Of a DNA stretch of 64,000 nucleotides, positions 10,301-22,734 are shown in pieces. How positions within the stretch are numbered: position 1 is the first letter of the stretch; each line of letters opens with the position of its first letter. The translations under genes and the position numbers were made by a program. The DNA lies in NCBI GenBank assembly GCA_003439945.1, contig QVRM01001414.1, positions 186,001 to 250,000 on the forward strand. The letters run 5' to 3'. The notes under the pieces are model-generated. The model searched no databases. It was given only the letters and a program-made list of their open reading frames with translations, and was not told where the DNA came from. Source of the stretch: Dermanyssus gallinae (lineage: Eukaryota; Arthropoda; Arachnida; Mesostigmata; Dermanyssidae).

Positions 10301-12631
10301 TTAAGCGACGGAAGCTTCACTGAGCATTTGTGGTTGATGATCGTCTCTGGGCAGTTTTGGGGTATGAGCGCTCACCTGTCTGCTCTTTGTTATGGTATGA
10401 TATGTTTTTTTCTGGCGATCGAACCTTTCGCCTTTCGCCAAACATTGTGTCTCTTCATTTTCATTAGTGAAAAATTCGAAAACATCGCGTTTAACACGTC
10501 GTGTTTGGGACCGGCAAATGTGTATAATTTGATATGCGTTTCAGAAACCAAGAGCACATTACACGACCGCGGTAGGAAATTTGGGTAGTGGCGGCATGAT
10601 TTGGGTAGTTAGTACGCATAACTTTCCTGGATTATGTTTGTGTAGCCATGTCAGAAGTGTATTTGTAACTCATTAGAAAAATAATGACACATTAGGTGGT
10701 GCACTTGGGTTCTGTGCTTTGCCATTCTACGTTGTTACAAGGGTGTGGTGCTAAAAGCCCACATGGAAATGCAGAATTTCCGAACAAAGCCGGAGGCGTT
10801 CCTATAAACAAGCTATACAGAACTGCAAATTTTAAAAGAAAATGGTTTCACTCATTGGAGTCTGACACAAGTACTGCAAATTGTCCAAAATACGGACACA
10901 GATATTTTCTCTGACTCTCTGAAGTACTTACCTAAGAAGCGGTTCCACCGGGGATAGTTCGACCGTGGTTCGTTGGAAATGATCTAAAAGTAGGATATTT
11001 GAGGGCACCCACCATACTCACCTGATTTCATCCACCCCTAAACGTGGCCCTTTACAGGCAAGTAAATATGCTCTTGAGTACGTTGAATTCTATTTCTTAC
11101 TTGACCGTTTGACAAAAAACAATTAAAATGTTGTAGAGAGGGTAAAACGATAATTTTATTTACTGCCCACCCCTGAGCAGTCAGCTAGCTTACCTCTAGT
11201 CTCCCGTTCGACCGCTAAATGGAGCGCTACAATTCCATGTTATCTGTCATAACAAAACCAGCGTAGTCACGAAGAGACAATCAAGCGAATTGTTTTCAAC
11301 TTTAGCGAAAACATTTATTCGTACAGACTAGCGTGGCAAGCTATACAGAATAGGAAACACCTAACCTGGTTAACCCATATATATATAACCATGTGCATAC
11401 TAACGGTTTTCACATTTTCCTAAATAACAAGAAGCGTATCTAGATAATACTTTGTTACGAGTTAAGGACATTGCAATGCTACCCCTACTCTAACTAGCGT
11501 TAACTCGGGAACCAAGGCATGAGCTTAATACCACACTTCGCCCGGCTGTGGAATTGAAAACTTTTAATACCTACAAAAGGTTGTGCCTATTGGTGGAAAG
11601 TTACAGGATTCCCCGCGCACTTTTCGCTCGCGAGGCGAGTCGCCAGGACCAACGAAGTTTACTTGCACAGTCGTTGAATGCGAACGTTATGCTTTAAGTA
11701 GTTACGTATGACCTACCTTTTCGCAATGCAGATATATCTATACGAGCAATTCAGTTTCTAGAAAGCAGTTATAGGATACTCCTAACGGTCAACATAACAG
11801 AGACGACGAAACACTCAAAGCGTGCAGATTTGGGCTAACAATTCTACAAATAAACATAACTGATCATCAACTATAATTTGGTCGAACGACTATACTTGAT
11901 AGCACATCGGGTGGCTGGCGACACAAAAAAATTCCTACGATACGCATTGGCATCGTCGAAATCGCAGACGTTCCATTCTCTAAGGAGAGAAGAATTGTCA
12001 CGCAATTCCGAGCCGGAGGGGGTGGTAATGCGGGTTAAGTGGGTTTGTGAGTCCCACAGAAGTTGCTGACAGCTGCCAGCAATGCATGTGCATTATGCAT
12101 TCCCGAAACCTCCCACAAAAAATAAATAGAGGACAAAGCGAGGGCGTATTTTCCATTCAGATAATGCTTCGAGACATGTATAGTGGCTAGGTAATATGGG
12201 TGTGAATAACTGCCGTCTGAAAAATTTGAAATACAACGCCTTCTCAGAGGGGGAGGGCTCTCTAATATCAAAACAAGTAATCAAAAAGTTAAATTTCTAT
12301 CGGCGCTGTTCGTCCGAATACACTCGGTACAACCGCTTGTAGCCTTACATAACTTTCTTGCTATGACTGGTTTCTTTGCATAACTTAACAACTAAACTAC
12401 ACTAATGGGCAAACACTAAACGTTAGAAGACTTGCTTCAGAGTCGGTACGTGCTGCACGCAATCCAAGCTTTAATTTGTATATGCCATTTCCTCTTTTCT
12501 ATCCCGCCGACATTTATAAGTCCTCTATCATCTGTCCCTTTAACCTAAAGCAAAATGGGCTGCAAGATAATCTTGCCTCAAACACCGTCGAAGGTGGTGA
12601 AGTGTAACTGGTGATTATTATACTTTGAACT
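10301..12631. other. Unannotated unique sequence
   Basis: More than 2 kb in which I find no gene, element end, tandem array or RNA. The ORFs (for example at 10696-10914 and 11878-12069) are short, have no ATG at their reported starts or no domain, and lack coding bias. It may be intron or intergenic sequence. Confidence 0.45.
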
Positions 12632-12990
12632 TTCGTGCCGCTAGTATTTAAGACACTCGGGGGGGGGGGGGGGCTGGCCCTGAGGCATGGTGGCTTCTAC
12701 AGAAGATCGGCAAACGAATCGAACTGGCGACAGGGCACAAAAGAGCTTCTGACTTTCTACTTCAGCGGCTGAATATAACTAATAATAAAAACACAACTGT
12801 AAGTATTTAAAAAAACAGCGGCTATCTCTGGCGGTTCAGAGCGGCAATGCGGCAGCAATTAAGGGCACAATGAGGAGGGGCTGCCTCGAGGATAAGTTCG
12901 ACTAGTAGCACGTCTCACAAGCCCTAGTGTAGATAGTTATTCACATTTCCCTGTAACCATAAAATTAAATAATAAATTTACTTTGAAGTA
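12632..12990 (+). mobile_element. 3' end of non-LTR retrotransposon (LINE family C)
   Basis: The segment encodes the last part of the C-terminal domain also present at 33855-34600 and 46905-47540: leucine-rich '...LLQKIGKRIEL', 'LQRL', then 'SGNAAAIKGTM'. It is followed by a 3' UTR of about 90 bases that all three copies share, starting CTCGACTAGTAGCACC-like and ending in an AATAATAAA region near 12975. A run of 15 Gs (12659-12673) replaces the GGGGGACCCGG of the better copy. A 45-bp insertion interrupts the coding region. Confidence 0.8.
12771..12815 (+). mobile_element. 45-bp insertion with poly-A end and target-site duplication
   Basis: The LINE sequence CAGCGGCT is present twice, at 12763-12770 and 12816-12823, and the 45 bases between them end in AAAAAAA. 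The other copies of the LINE read CAGCGGCTATCTC without interruption. This is what a very short 5'-truncated retroposition leaves behind: an 8-bp duplication and an A tail. The source element cannot be identified from 45 bases. Confidence 0.75.
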
Positions 12991-13550
12991 ATCAATTGTC
13001 TCCTGACAAAGGTGTGATCAATCACATGTGGAACGCCAACCCAGAGGTAATCAAATTCAATGATGCCTCCTATCTTCCCCCTAACCCGCCTTCAATTATT
13101 TAGTACTATAAGTTTGGCACCAATTGGTATCATAGTTGCCACTCGTTTAACTGGCGTCTTATGAGAGAGAGCCTTTTCGTAGTTGGCTGATGAAACAAAT
13201 AAGCCGACGAGGCAACCTGCGGGCGTTGACAATCGTCTCAATCTAGCGTATCAAGTGTTTCGTAGACTTGTTTTTGTTTTGTTAGCTACGTGCCCCATCT
13301 TATGTCGAGACAACAGTGTACCAACCATCCTTTTTCTTCGTGGTTGTGCTGCCATTCTCGTCGCTAGTAGTTGGCTTCAATTCGAGTTGCTTGAGAGTCG
13401 TGCGCGCTTAATATCCAATAGCCAGCTCTGCTCGTTGTCGTCTGTTTCGCCACGACACGACAACTCATGAGGCTCCGAAGTGCGTTCGCCGGCTCGCCGC
13501 CGTACGGACGATGGCTGGCGACCGTGCGGCGTTTTTCGTTGTTTCTTTAC
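12991..13550. other. Unannotated, turning GC-rich to the right
   Basis: From about 13150 the sequence becomes CpG-rich. A 95-codon open stretch at 13183-13470 starts at TTG and has no domain I recognise. I do not call a gene. Confidence 0.35.
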
Positions 13551-14278
<728 letters not shown>

Positions 14279-15200
14279 GCCTGCACTCACAATCGTCGCC
14301 GTAGTAGGTCGCTCGGGTCTAGTTTAGTTTAGTTCGTTCGTTCGGTTAGGTAGGCGATGTCCGTCGTTGTTGCGGGAGGTCTGTCGTCCGGGTTCAGCGG
14401 TCGTCAGTCGTCGTCGTCGTAAGCAGGTCGTAACGACACCACCACAAGTCAACGCAACCACACAACACATACGGCGCTAACACACATTTAGCCAAACACT
14501 CACTTACGCTAACACAGACAAATACACACATTCACACACACATAGAGACACACACACACATAGAGATACACACACACCCACACCCACATAGAGACACACA
14601 CATACACACATATACACAGGCACGCCGGCACGCTTACCCACAACAGACAGGACAGGACAGATAGACTCATAGACGAAAACACCCAGTTGGTGGTCACACA
14701 GCGGTGAACGTGGCGGTCAGCTGGCGGGGCGTTACTGTTGTTGCTTCGCTGGATACGACGACAACAGCAGGCGGCAGGACCCTGTGTCGGGCAGTCACAG
14801 GGTCCAGATCACGAGGACTAGATCACTTAGCGAGCAAGCCCTCACAGGAGCCGCGGTCCGCTTGGCGCGGTCCATTTGCGCTCGCGCGGTTAGAGATTCG
14901 CTCTCCGAAAATCGGAGATAGAAAGAAAGAGGAAAAAAAATCTGCGAGATGAGGAAAAGAAAAGAAGACATGAAGGGCATCTGAGCTCTGATATTAGTCG
15001 TCGCAGCGCATCAAAGGATGACCCAGGTAGAGACGGCTGCAGCCGTTGACGCCGCTGCTAACCACCATTACGAGCGGCTTTTGGGCATCTATAGCAGCTG
15101 CCTCTACTGTTGCTGCTGCTGCTGCAGCACCCGGAAATGGCTTTAATTTACTTCTAGACGGCCCGATGTCTGAATTTGTGGGTGTGTGTTGACGACCCAA
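14279..15200. other. GC-rich flank of the TTG array with a cryptic CA-rich repeat
   Basis: CpG-rich DNA. Positions 14519-14620 are an imperfect CACACA/TAGAGACACA repeat. CTG/CAG triplets occur at 15104-15125. I see no supported exon. Confidence 0.4.
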
Positions 15201-15206
15201 ACTGTA

Positions 15207-15236
15207 TCTCTCTCTCTCTCTCTCCCTCTCTCTCGC
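15207..15236. repeat. (TC)n microsatellite
   Basis: Thirty bases of TC dinucleotide repeat with one CCC interruption. Confidence 0.85.
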
Positions 15237-15355
15237 TACTGCTTCCAGCACTGAAACAGAAATAAATCATAGTGTGCTTCAGTGATAAATGACACCGTAT
15301 AATATCAGATTGATTTTCATATGATAATGCGAATAATCATCGTAGGTCTAGTGTT

Positions 15356-15357
<2 letters not shown>

Positions 15358-15445
<88 letters not shown>
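15358..15445. repeat. (AT)n microsatellite
   Basis: Eighty-eight bases of nearly perfect AT repeat with one G near 15434. No transposon terminus is evident on either side of this one. Confidence 0.97.
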
Positions 15446-16215
15446 AGTCGCAAAATAAGAAATCATACAGGATATGATTTTTAATGTTAGCTGCCAAGTT
15501 TTGGTTCAGTCCAATGGTGGCAAAATCTGTGAGACAAATACCGGTGGGAAAGGAAAGGCTGACTATAGGTCCCTAGGATAGATTGTCCGAAATGGACATT
15601 TTCATCTTAAGGGACCACCTTGCCCAGAAACGGCGGTCGACGGGAAACGTCTAGACTCCACAAGTAATAAGACCTGGTAACACTTTTATTATTTTATAAT
15701 TATTGTTGTTGTTGATGTTTTTAGTAACCACACTTACCCTTCTAGAGCAGTGTTCATACTTTTAAGTTCTAGATAATTCATTTAAAACTGCAAAAAACGC
15801 GCGAATTTTCAAGGTCTGCATTGACGTTTGTATCCTATGCCAGAAGCATTAATTAGTCAATAAAAATTATGTGTAAGTATAGTGACATTGTGCTTTATAC
15901 ACATGTGTACAGATAGTGCAATTTTTGTACGAACACTTGTCGATGTTGTTTCTAACCTTTTTTAAGTGTGTTTCATGTACGATGACCATGCTCATGATAT
16001 TCCGCTAATGCGCGTGTACGATTTCTTTATTTATGTTTTGAGTTGCTGTATATAGATGCCAAATCGGCGCCTAATATGTTGTTCTTGCCCGAACTAGAGG
16101 TCGGCGGCCAGTGAAAGCAAGGGTGGCCAATAAAACAGCTGAAGTGAGAAAACTGACAGCGGTTCTCACGTTTGCAACAGTTTACAACAAATAGGACTGA
16201 CAGGTCAAGCCGGCA
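15446..16215. other. Unannotated sequence
   Basis: No supported gene or repeat in this AT-rich stretch. Confidence 0.45.
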
Positions 16216-16290
16216 GGCAGAACAGCAACAACAACAACAACAACAACAGCAGCAGCAGCAGCAGCAGCAATAATAACAATAACAATGATG
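16216..16290. repeat. (CAA)n-(CAG)n microsatellite passing into AAT/GAT triplets
   Basis: CAA, then CAG, then AATAACAAT and GATGACGATG triplets. This is one of the two arrays in CAA orientation; most triplet arrays in the window are TTG on this strand. Confidence 0.9.
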
Positions 16291-16853
16291 ACGATGAAGA
16301 CGCTGACCCCGATGGTAATGAAAGCGTTACAACCACCATCACCGCCATTACCGCCGTTGTCGTCGTCGTCAAGACACTCGCAAACAACATCGTCAACATC
16401 ATCCGTACCATAAGCACCATCATTATCATTATAATGATCATGTGACATTTGCCATCATGACATGAACATACATGACCATCAACCAGCATCAGGGTCCTGA
16501 TTAGTGCCGCCGAGATTTGCTGCTGCTGCTGCCATGACGCAGGAGGCCGACGCGGTGTAGAACCGAAGCGTCGGCCTCCCCCCCGTCCTGTGTTTTTCTT
16601 TCCTTCCTCCTTCCTTCATTCGTGTGGTTCGTTGGTTCGTTTGTTCACCCGTGCCGTGCGTGCGTGCACGGTAGTATCCGACGAGAGATCCGATAGTAAT
16701 CTAGCCAGCCCGGCCAGGCCACGAGTAGGTAGGTGGTGATACGACGAATGGGCCCTGTTTTGTGTCGAACCTGAGTCCACTGGCAGCGGGTGTGGTTGCG
16801 GGTGCCGTTGCGGGCCCCGTAGCCAGCGGTCAGTTGGACCCTCCCATATACAG
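16291..16853. other. Unannotated, partly GC-rich sequence
   Basis: Composition rises in GC from about 16500. No coding exon can be supported. It may be the distal 5' region of the gene at 17741-19241. Confidence 0.4.
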
Positions 16854-17155
16854 CACAATCAAGCGACATGTAAACGAAGCTAGAGGCGGCGAGAGGAAGG
16901 GAGAGAGAGATATGTAAACAAATACTATATATGTATATACATATATAATTTGAGTTTTTACATTTATTTTAGTTGCATTTGCACAGTACATACGATAAAC
17001 GGCACAATAAAGCGGCATGTAAACGAAGCTAGAGAGGGCGAGAGGAAGGGAGAGAGAGATATGTAAACAAATACTATATATGTATATTTGTAATTTGCGC
17101 GTAAAATTTGAGTTTTTACTTTGACTTAAGTTGCATTTGCACAGTACATACGATA
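16854..17155. repeat. Two-copy tandem duplication, unit about 150 bp
   Basis: Unit 1 starts CACAATCAAGCGACATG at 16854 and unit 2 starts CACAATAAAGCGGCATG at 17003. Both contain GTAAACGAAGCTAGAG, a (GA)n run, GTAAACAAATACTATATATG, and end with TTGCACAGTACATACGATA. The units differ by about 10 percent plus a short indel in the TA-rich middle, so the duplication is not very recent. Confidence 0.9.
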
Positions 17156-17740
17156 GCATTGAAGGGCCAGTTTACGTTCGTAGTAAGCCTGTGTTTTTAC
17201 TAGGGACAATCAGATACGTTATATATATATACGAAGCATAAACGCAAGCTTAATACGAAGGGTTGCAAGGTGGGAACAGTAAGATGGAGAACCCAATGTA
17301 TATATATATATATATGTATATATTGGGAAACATAGAGAAATAGAACCAGTGTACCGAAGCTGGAGGCAAACCTACGAGCCCACAACACTGTAATGACAGC
17401 GCGGCGGCGTGCGGGTCATCGTGAGTTGGCGATGCGTTAAAACAAACGCTGAAAGCCGGCCGGCGATACACTTTTTGGTAAGACTGCAAATGGCCATCCA
17501 CGCGTTCTCCGTGTCAACCACTTCCTGTTACCATAGCTAGAGTAGACGCTGTGTTGTCGCCCAGCTCGCGCTCGGCAGTGTTGAATAGACCCATCGTCCC
17601 GATCGTCCAATCACCGTAGACCGGCATGCTGCCCGAGTAGGGCAAAGCGTCTTTCCATCCTTTCTTTCCTCGATGTTCTTCTTCTTCTTCTTCTTCTAGC
17701 TTTTCTTTTGGCCGAAAGGGCCGCTAGGGTGTCGGACGGT
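17156..17740. other. Upstream region of the small two-exon gene
   Basis: Contains short TA runs (17221-17231, 17300-17322). A pyrimidine tract (CTT repeats) followed by TAG at 17697-17699 could act as a 3' splice site for an upstream exon. No coding sequence recognised. Confidence 0.4.
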
Positions 17741-17777
17741 TATATAAGCTGACTTGCCGGTTCTGTTCGTCACAAAC
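17741..17777 (+). promoter_or_regulatory. Core promoter: TATA box and initiator
   Basis: TATATAAG at 17741-17748 is followed by an initiator-like TCACAA whose A is at 17772, 31 bases after the start of the TATA box, the usual metazoan spacing. The DNA on both sides is CpG-rich, and the first in-frame ATG of the gene lies 224 bases downstream. The start site is inferred from spacing only. Confidence 0.6.
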
Positions 17778-17995
17778 GAGTCCAAACGGGTCGACTAAAC
17801 GACGAGCGACGACAGCGGCTACTGATCAAGGACGCTTCGAGTGCTCCTGTTTTTCTGAGCATCTTTGTGCGTGTGTGGTGGGATTGGGTGTCGTGTGGTG
17901 CCTGGTGCGTGGTGCCAACGAGAGGGCGGCGAGGCCAATCTACGCCATACAAGTTGTACGGGAACCAGTCAATCGACGACCAGGACGTCGGGACC

Positions 17996-19241
17996 ATGTG
18001 CGACGATTACGAGACCCATGTCGACAAGCCGCTGGCTCCCGAGGTAAGTGCGTCCAGAGCCACCAAACGCCTCGATCCATTCGTTCATCAGTTGGTTAAC
18101 AACCACCAAACATACGTAACTTCCAGTAGTTATTGCTTGCTTCTCAGCGCGCCACCAGCTGGCCTTCTACGAGCTACGATGTGTCGGCGTCCACTATTCG
18201 ATATGCTGCTGTAATTATTAGAGCAGTTGCTGTTCGCGTCTGGACGATTTTTGACGAAGCCTCAAGAACAGCAAATAACTATGCCTATGAGACGATCTAG
18301 TGTGAAGCTACCTACCGCCTTGCTGCGAAGTTTCGCTTTAGTGGAAATAACAAAATATTACTGGATGGTTGAGGTCGTTTCGTTTTTAATTAGCCGTTAG
18401 TTTATTGATAGTAATATACACATATAGTTATATTTAGCCTTTTACTTGTATCGCTATAACTAGTATGTAGATCGTTACAACAATAGCTTGTTGCAATATC
18501 CGTGTACGTATGTTGAGTTTCAAATGCCTTACTACGTATTTTTCAATCTATTGAGAATGATTTCACCTTACTGCAAAGATCGAGTAATCGGTTTTCAACC
18601 GAACGGTATATTACCGCTTAATACTACTAGAAATTCACTTTGATGTTGTAGAAAGCTACACAATATTTCAGAGAAAGCTGGCCAAGTCTCTTGCCACACC
18701 GTTGGATGCTCTATTTCAGCAGAAAACTTTTGTTTCAAGCATTCGCCCCTCTCCCACGTTTCAGTCGGCTCGAAATAGGAATATAAAGCATTTGTATTGT
18801 TATGACTATTACTCTGTTACGATCGATACATCGTGCTGTGCGGCTGTACTGTGGTTCCAAAATTCATTTTTGTTTCATCGTGGCTGTCTTCTGTTATAGT
18901 ACTTCAAAGTAGGAAAAGTAGAGGATAGCAAATAGCGAGATATAGAAAGAAATACTATTTACTGTGGTATATGCGGGCGTTTGTTTGTGTCTATGTGTCT
19001 GTTTGAACGCGTTTGCATGGATCTGCGGCGGCGGTGGCGGTTATCACAAAAGGTTCGTCGGCTGATTCTGGAGCGACGGGCCAGCCGGGAGGCGGACCTG
19101 CCCGAGGAGATCGACGGAAATCGCTTCACCCGCAAGAAGTCCACCGACTACAAGGCATTCTCCAGCGCCCAGACGCTGGCCGATCTACAGGATAGGTTCG
19201 ATCAGGCGGTCGCCGAACAGAGCGCAAGCGCTAATGAGTAG
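17996..19241 (+). CDS. Small charged protein of unknown function, two exons
   Basis: Exon 1 (17996-18043) codes 16 residues, starting MCDDYETHVDKPLAPE, and ends in a perfect donor, GAG|GTAAGT. Exon 2 (19053-19241) follows an acceptor ACAAAAG| and stays in phase 0, giving 78 residues in all. The second exon has strong coding character: a clean frame, G/C-ending codons, and sense in only one frame. The product is highly charged with no signal peptide or membrane segment. It has an RRAS site (Ser27, a protein kinase A consensus), a basic RKKST patch, and a C-terminal stretch TLADLQDRFDQAVAEQ likely to be an amphipathic helix. I do not recognise the family. An alternative is an intronless version from the in-frame ATG at 19017 (MDLRRRWRLSQKV...), in which case exon 1 belongs to another transcript. 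The acceptor has a poor pyrimidine tract, which is the weak point of the two-exon model. Confidence 0.6.
18044..19052 (+). other. Intron of the small two-exon gene
   Basis: 1009 bases, GT-AG. It is AT-rich compared with both exons and contains no repeat or ORF worth noting. Confidence 0.5.
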
Positions 19242-19599
19242 CGGAGCGGAGTGGACGCGGAATCGATGCGTTCGGACCCGCGGTGTCGAATCGGCGTGGT
19301 GGGCGTGAGCAATGTGCACTCGAGATCCCTTTCGTCTTTGAAAAACTCCCCCCGCCCACTGGCGCCCATCGCTTGCTGAACATCGCCTTTTGTAAACATC
19401 TGCTGCACGTACATGCGAGGACCAAATATACACGTTCAGTATCTGCGTTATAGATGCGACTCGTTATTGCACGTACTTGTATGAGCTCGGAAAGAAGCTG
19501 GTGGTGGTGGTCGTAGCATATGTATAGCAATTTTGTTGTTAAAGTAGCAATAGTAGTTAACTTATTTTAATATATCATCTAGATTTATTTTGAAAGTTA

Positions 19600-19645
<46 letters not shown>

Positions 19646-19990
19646 GCAATAATGTCTTTCTCGTAGTGGCATTAGAATGGCAATATCAGGTCTAAAAGAA
19701 TTTAAACTTTCCATTATTTGTTTATAATTGATGTAAACACGTACACCGAGACAGTCATGTTTAATGAATTGGGCTTATGAGGAAAACGGCAGTGCCAGAC
19801 TTTACTCAACAGTCTGATTAGCAGGAGCGTTGGTGCGTTATTGCCGATCTAATTTTAAAAAGCGTACAGTCGGGTACACGGCTGGTTAACACACGAACTA
19901 TGACTAGTGCACTAGGGTATACCCCGCCACTATAAATAAACTCGTATATATAAAACCACCAATTAGAATAGGTAAAGACATGCCGGTCAA
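19242..19990 (+). other. 3' flank of the small gene
   Basis: The first 200 bases stay GC-rich and could be 3' UTR. An (AT)n run lies at 19604-19640. The first AATAAA on this strand is at 19935-19940, some 700 bases after the stop codon, so the 3' end is uncertain. Confidence 0.35.
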
Positions 19991-20002
19991 GCGTTTAGCA
20001 CA

Positions 20003-20480
20003 TTGATTTTATTTACGGTAAAATATTGCGAGCCTACGGCATTAAGGCTGTTCGATCTAAAGATTACTCCAACGGCCGCCTACGGTATCGAAATAATCTG
20101 GAACGATCCCACCCCAGCCTGCCTCGATCATCTAAAGAAGCTGAAGGCGGCGTGCTTCAAGCGAGTCCTGGGCCTCCATCGCTCAGCCCGCAACCGACTT
20201 GTCTATCTCCTCACGGACACCCCCCTATTTGTCAAAAAACTAAGACGACGTTGCTCTCAGCTTCCAATTACCTCAACGTCTTCAAAACGTGGCAACGCAG
20301 CGTTGGCTGAAATCGATGCGGATTTCTTTAGCACTGGAGCAATACAAAATCAGACATGGAAAGGCCGAGCCGATCTAACCGCCATGTGGTGACCAGGTTT
20401 GTCGCGCATGGTTTTTCACTACGTGCTGCACGCGACCCCCGGGTTCCATGATCCTTTGATCTAATGTGTGTGGCAACGTT
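20003..20480 (+). mobile_element. C-terminal fragment of LINE family A
   Basis: An open stretch of 129 codons without ATG at its start matches the end of the reverse-transcriptase ORF of family A: LRLFDLKITPTAAYGIEIIW, then KRVLGLHRSARNRLVYLL, then TPLFVKKLRRRC. The family's C-terminal histidine/cysteine tail continues in another frame to about 20480 (FVAHGF..., CVWQRC). Compared with the copy at 55430-56720 it shares ARNR(L/F)VYLL. It is truncated at the 5' end and frameshifted, hence dead. Confidence 0.75.
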
Positions 20481-22734
20481 GTAAACTACCTTGAGGCGGA
20501 TACCCTAGTCCCGCCACTAGCCAGTTTAGATAAGCAAGCTCGCGCCACAACTTCATAGCTTTTACATATCTATTATTAGTATACGTCCAAATGTGTCTAT
20601 GCATACATATGCATATCATTTAACTGTATTAATTCTAGACGCCATATGTGATAATAAACCTGATTGAACAAAAATGTTGCAATCCTTTTAACGCAGACCT
20701 GGTATCTACTCTGCGGTACGGAGTTGCACTTTACATTAAACGACAGTACACAAAGCAAACAAGCGAGAAATAGACACCTATAATTTACGTACAATTGACA
20801 ATTTGACCGTCTAAATCACAGTTGTTTGTCACAACGACAGAAATCATACGCAGAAGAGCCAAACTCTAGAAGCAGCCCTGTGCTAAACAGCTCCTCCACC
20901 ACTACAACACATCGACATTTTCGTGGGTAGTCTTCTGCTGCTGCCGCTGCTGTTACTGTGGGATTTGGCCGCGCGATGTCTAATTATGCCATGCTGCGCT
21001 GCGCGGCTGTTTCCGCAGGAATTTGAACAACTCGCCCATCATCTAGAACTCCGCCGCCTAATGATAGTGTTATATCCCTGGCGGACTCCCCTTGGCCGCA
21101 TGGCATTGCGCCTTGTGGACTTGTGTGGGACAACCGAAACAACGAGGAAAGACAGCAACCCTATCGGGTTGAGCAAACGGAACGCTGAACGAGAGCCGAA
21201 GAGAGATGAGAGAATGAGAGAGACATGAGTGAGAAGGGGGGCAACTATGTGTGACGTATACGCAATCAGAGTAAATGGCTATAGCCTCGAATAGCTTCTG
21301 CTAGAAGCAGAGCTAGTGACGCGTAGTAATACTAGTTCTACGCGTCCATTGCGCTGGCAGCTGTAGTAGAAGCAATGTGTGTGTGTGTCTCTGAACATCG
21401 CCGAGAGCCGAGGCACATTAACCCCCTCGTACACCCGCTCACCCCGTCCCCTCACCCCACGTCGGTGTTTATGCTTTTATGCATTCCGTTGCGCATTCCA
21501 CATAGCTACGCAAACTGTAACGGCCAGCCAGATGAGGCACGATGACCGAAAACCGCTGCACCCCTGTGTTCGTGTGTGTGCACGTGAATAGGCACGCAGG
21601 CCGTGCACCGTGGGCACGCCTCGCGTATGTCCGTTCGTGTTTGCGGGTGAGTATGTGCGCCAGGCAACTCCAAATGGGCCGGCAAATCTACAGACTGTTG
21701 ACAGCATTGACGAACAGCAAACACATACGCTCCATTTGGAAGAATGGCGAGAGAAAGAAAGCGCGAAATAGAGTCACGGCGAGATGGGGAAGATGTTACT
21801 GAACGTCCGCGAGGGCGTGCACAAGAAGGCGTACCTAATACAAAAAGAGAACGTAGTGATTCGTAATTCAAATAGAAAAGTCACCGTAAGCTAATACCTA
21901 CATAGAATGAGGGCTCCAAATAAGCGATTTGCAAAAACGATGCTTTTCGATGTAGGGTTAGATGGATATATATGCCCGTGAAACAACGGCTAATATCAAC
22001 GATAACAACATGCCAGTAAATACGTAAACGTACTTCGGCCATGTGGATTTGCAAGGACAATGTGGATTTTGCTCAATTTTGCACATATCACTTGCCTACG
22101 TTATTACATCATTAACGGATTATAACGGAATACAAGCTATTGCGCATTTATTTGCTTACAAAGACGGCATTCTAGAATCAGAGTTTTTCAGCTAACATCA
22201 TAAAAGTGCATGTACTAGTGACAGAACGCCACTTTGCTGACATCTTCATCTCGGCATTGTCTATACAAGTAGGTTATTTTTCGGTTCTGCACGGGCAATG
22301 GGTGTACGAGTCATTGAACGACTCCGTAAATGACTAGGGCGAAATGTCAAAGGAGTACAGAACTACCTGTATAGTGGGCCGCTGCAATTGAGATGTCCTG
22401 TGCGTTAACGGACTAGAAATTAAAGTAGGTTGCACGTTATCGCCGAATATGTGTACAATCTTTGTTTGCAGTTGGGTTTTTGTAATATTTATCAGCAAGC
22501 TAAGTTTCTCTGGTAGAACGCTCAAACCAAAAGGGCGGCCATGAACAAAATTTCTGCTCATATGTGCTTCATGCAACTTGGTGTATACACTTGTGTTTTT
22601 ATGACAGGGTGCCTACAAACTATATATTGAGCTAACAGCGATTGATACTGTCCGATCATTGATAGTAATGTTCCGCACGTACTGCTCCCTCCCTGCAAGC
22701 GTGGGCCAGTAGTGTGGGCTCCAATCCGCAAAAT
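20481..22734. other. Unannotated, with a GC-rich island at 20.9-21.8 kb
   Basis: No gene supported. Several ORFs in the GC-rich part overlap each other on both strands and have no domain or coding bias. A short perfect hairpin at 21318-21346 is annotated separately. Confidence 0.4.
21318..21346. repeat. Short inverted repeat with 9-bp arms
   Basis: GACGCGTAG at 21318-21326 and its exact complement CTACGCGTC at 21338-21346 are separated by 11 bases. The arms hold CpGs, the loop does not. Its function is unknown. Confidence 0.7.
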
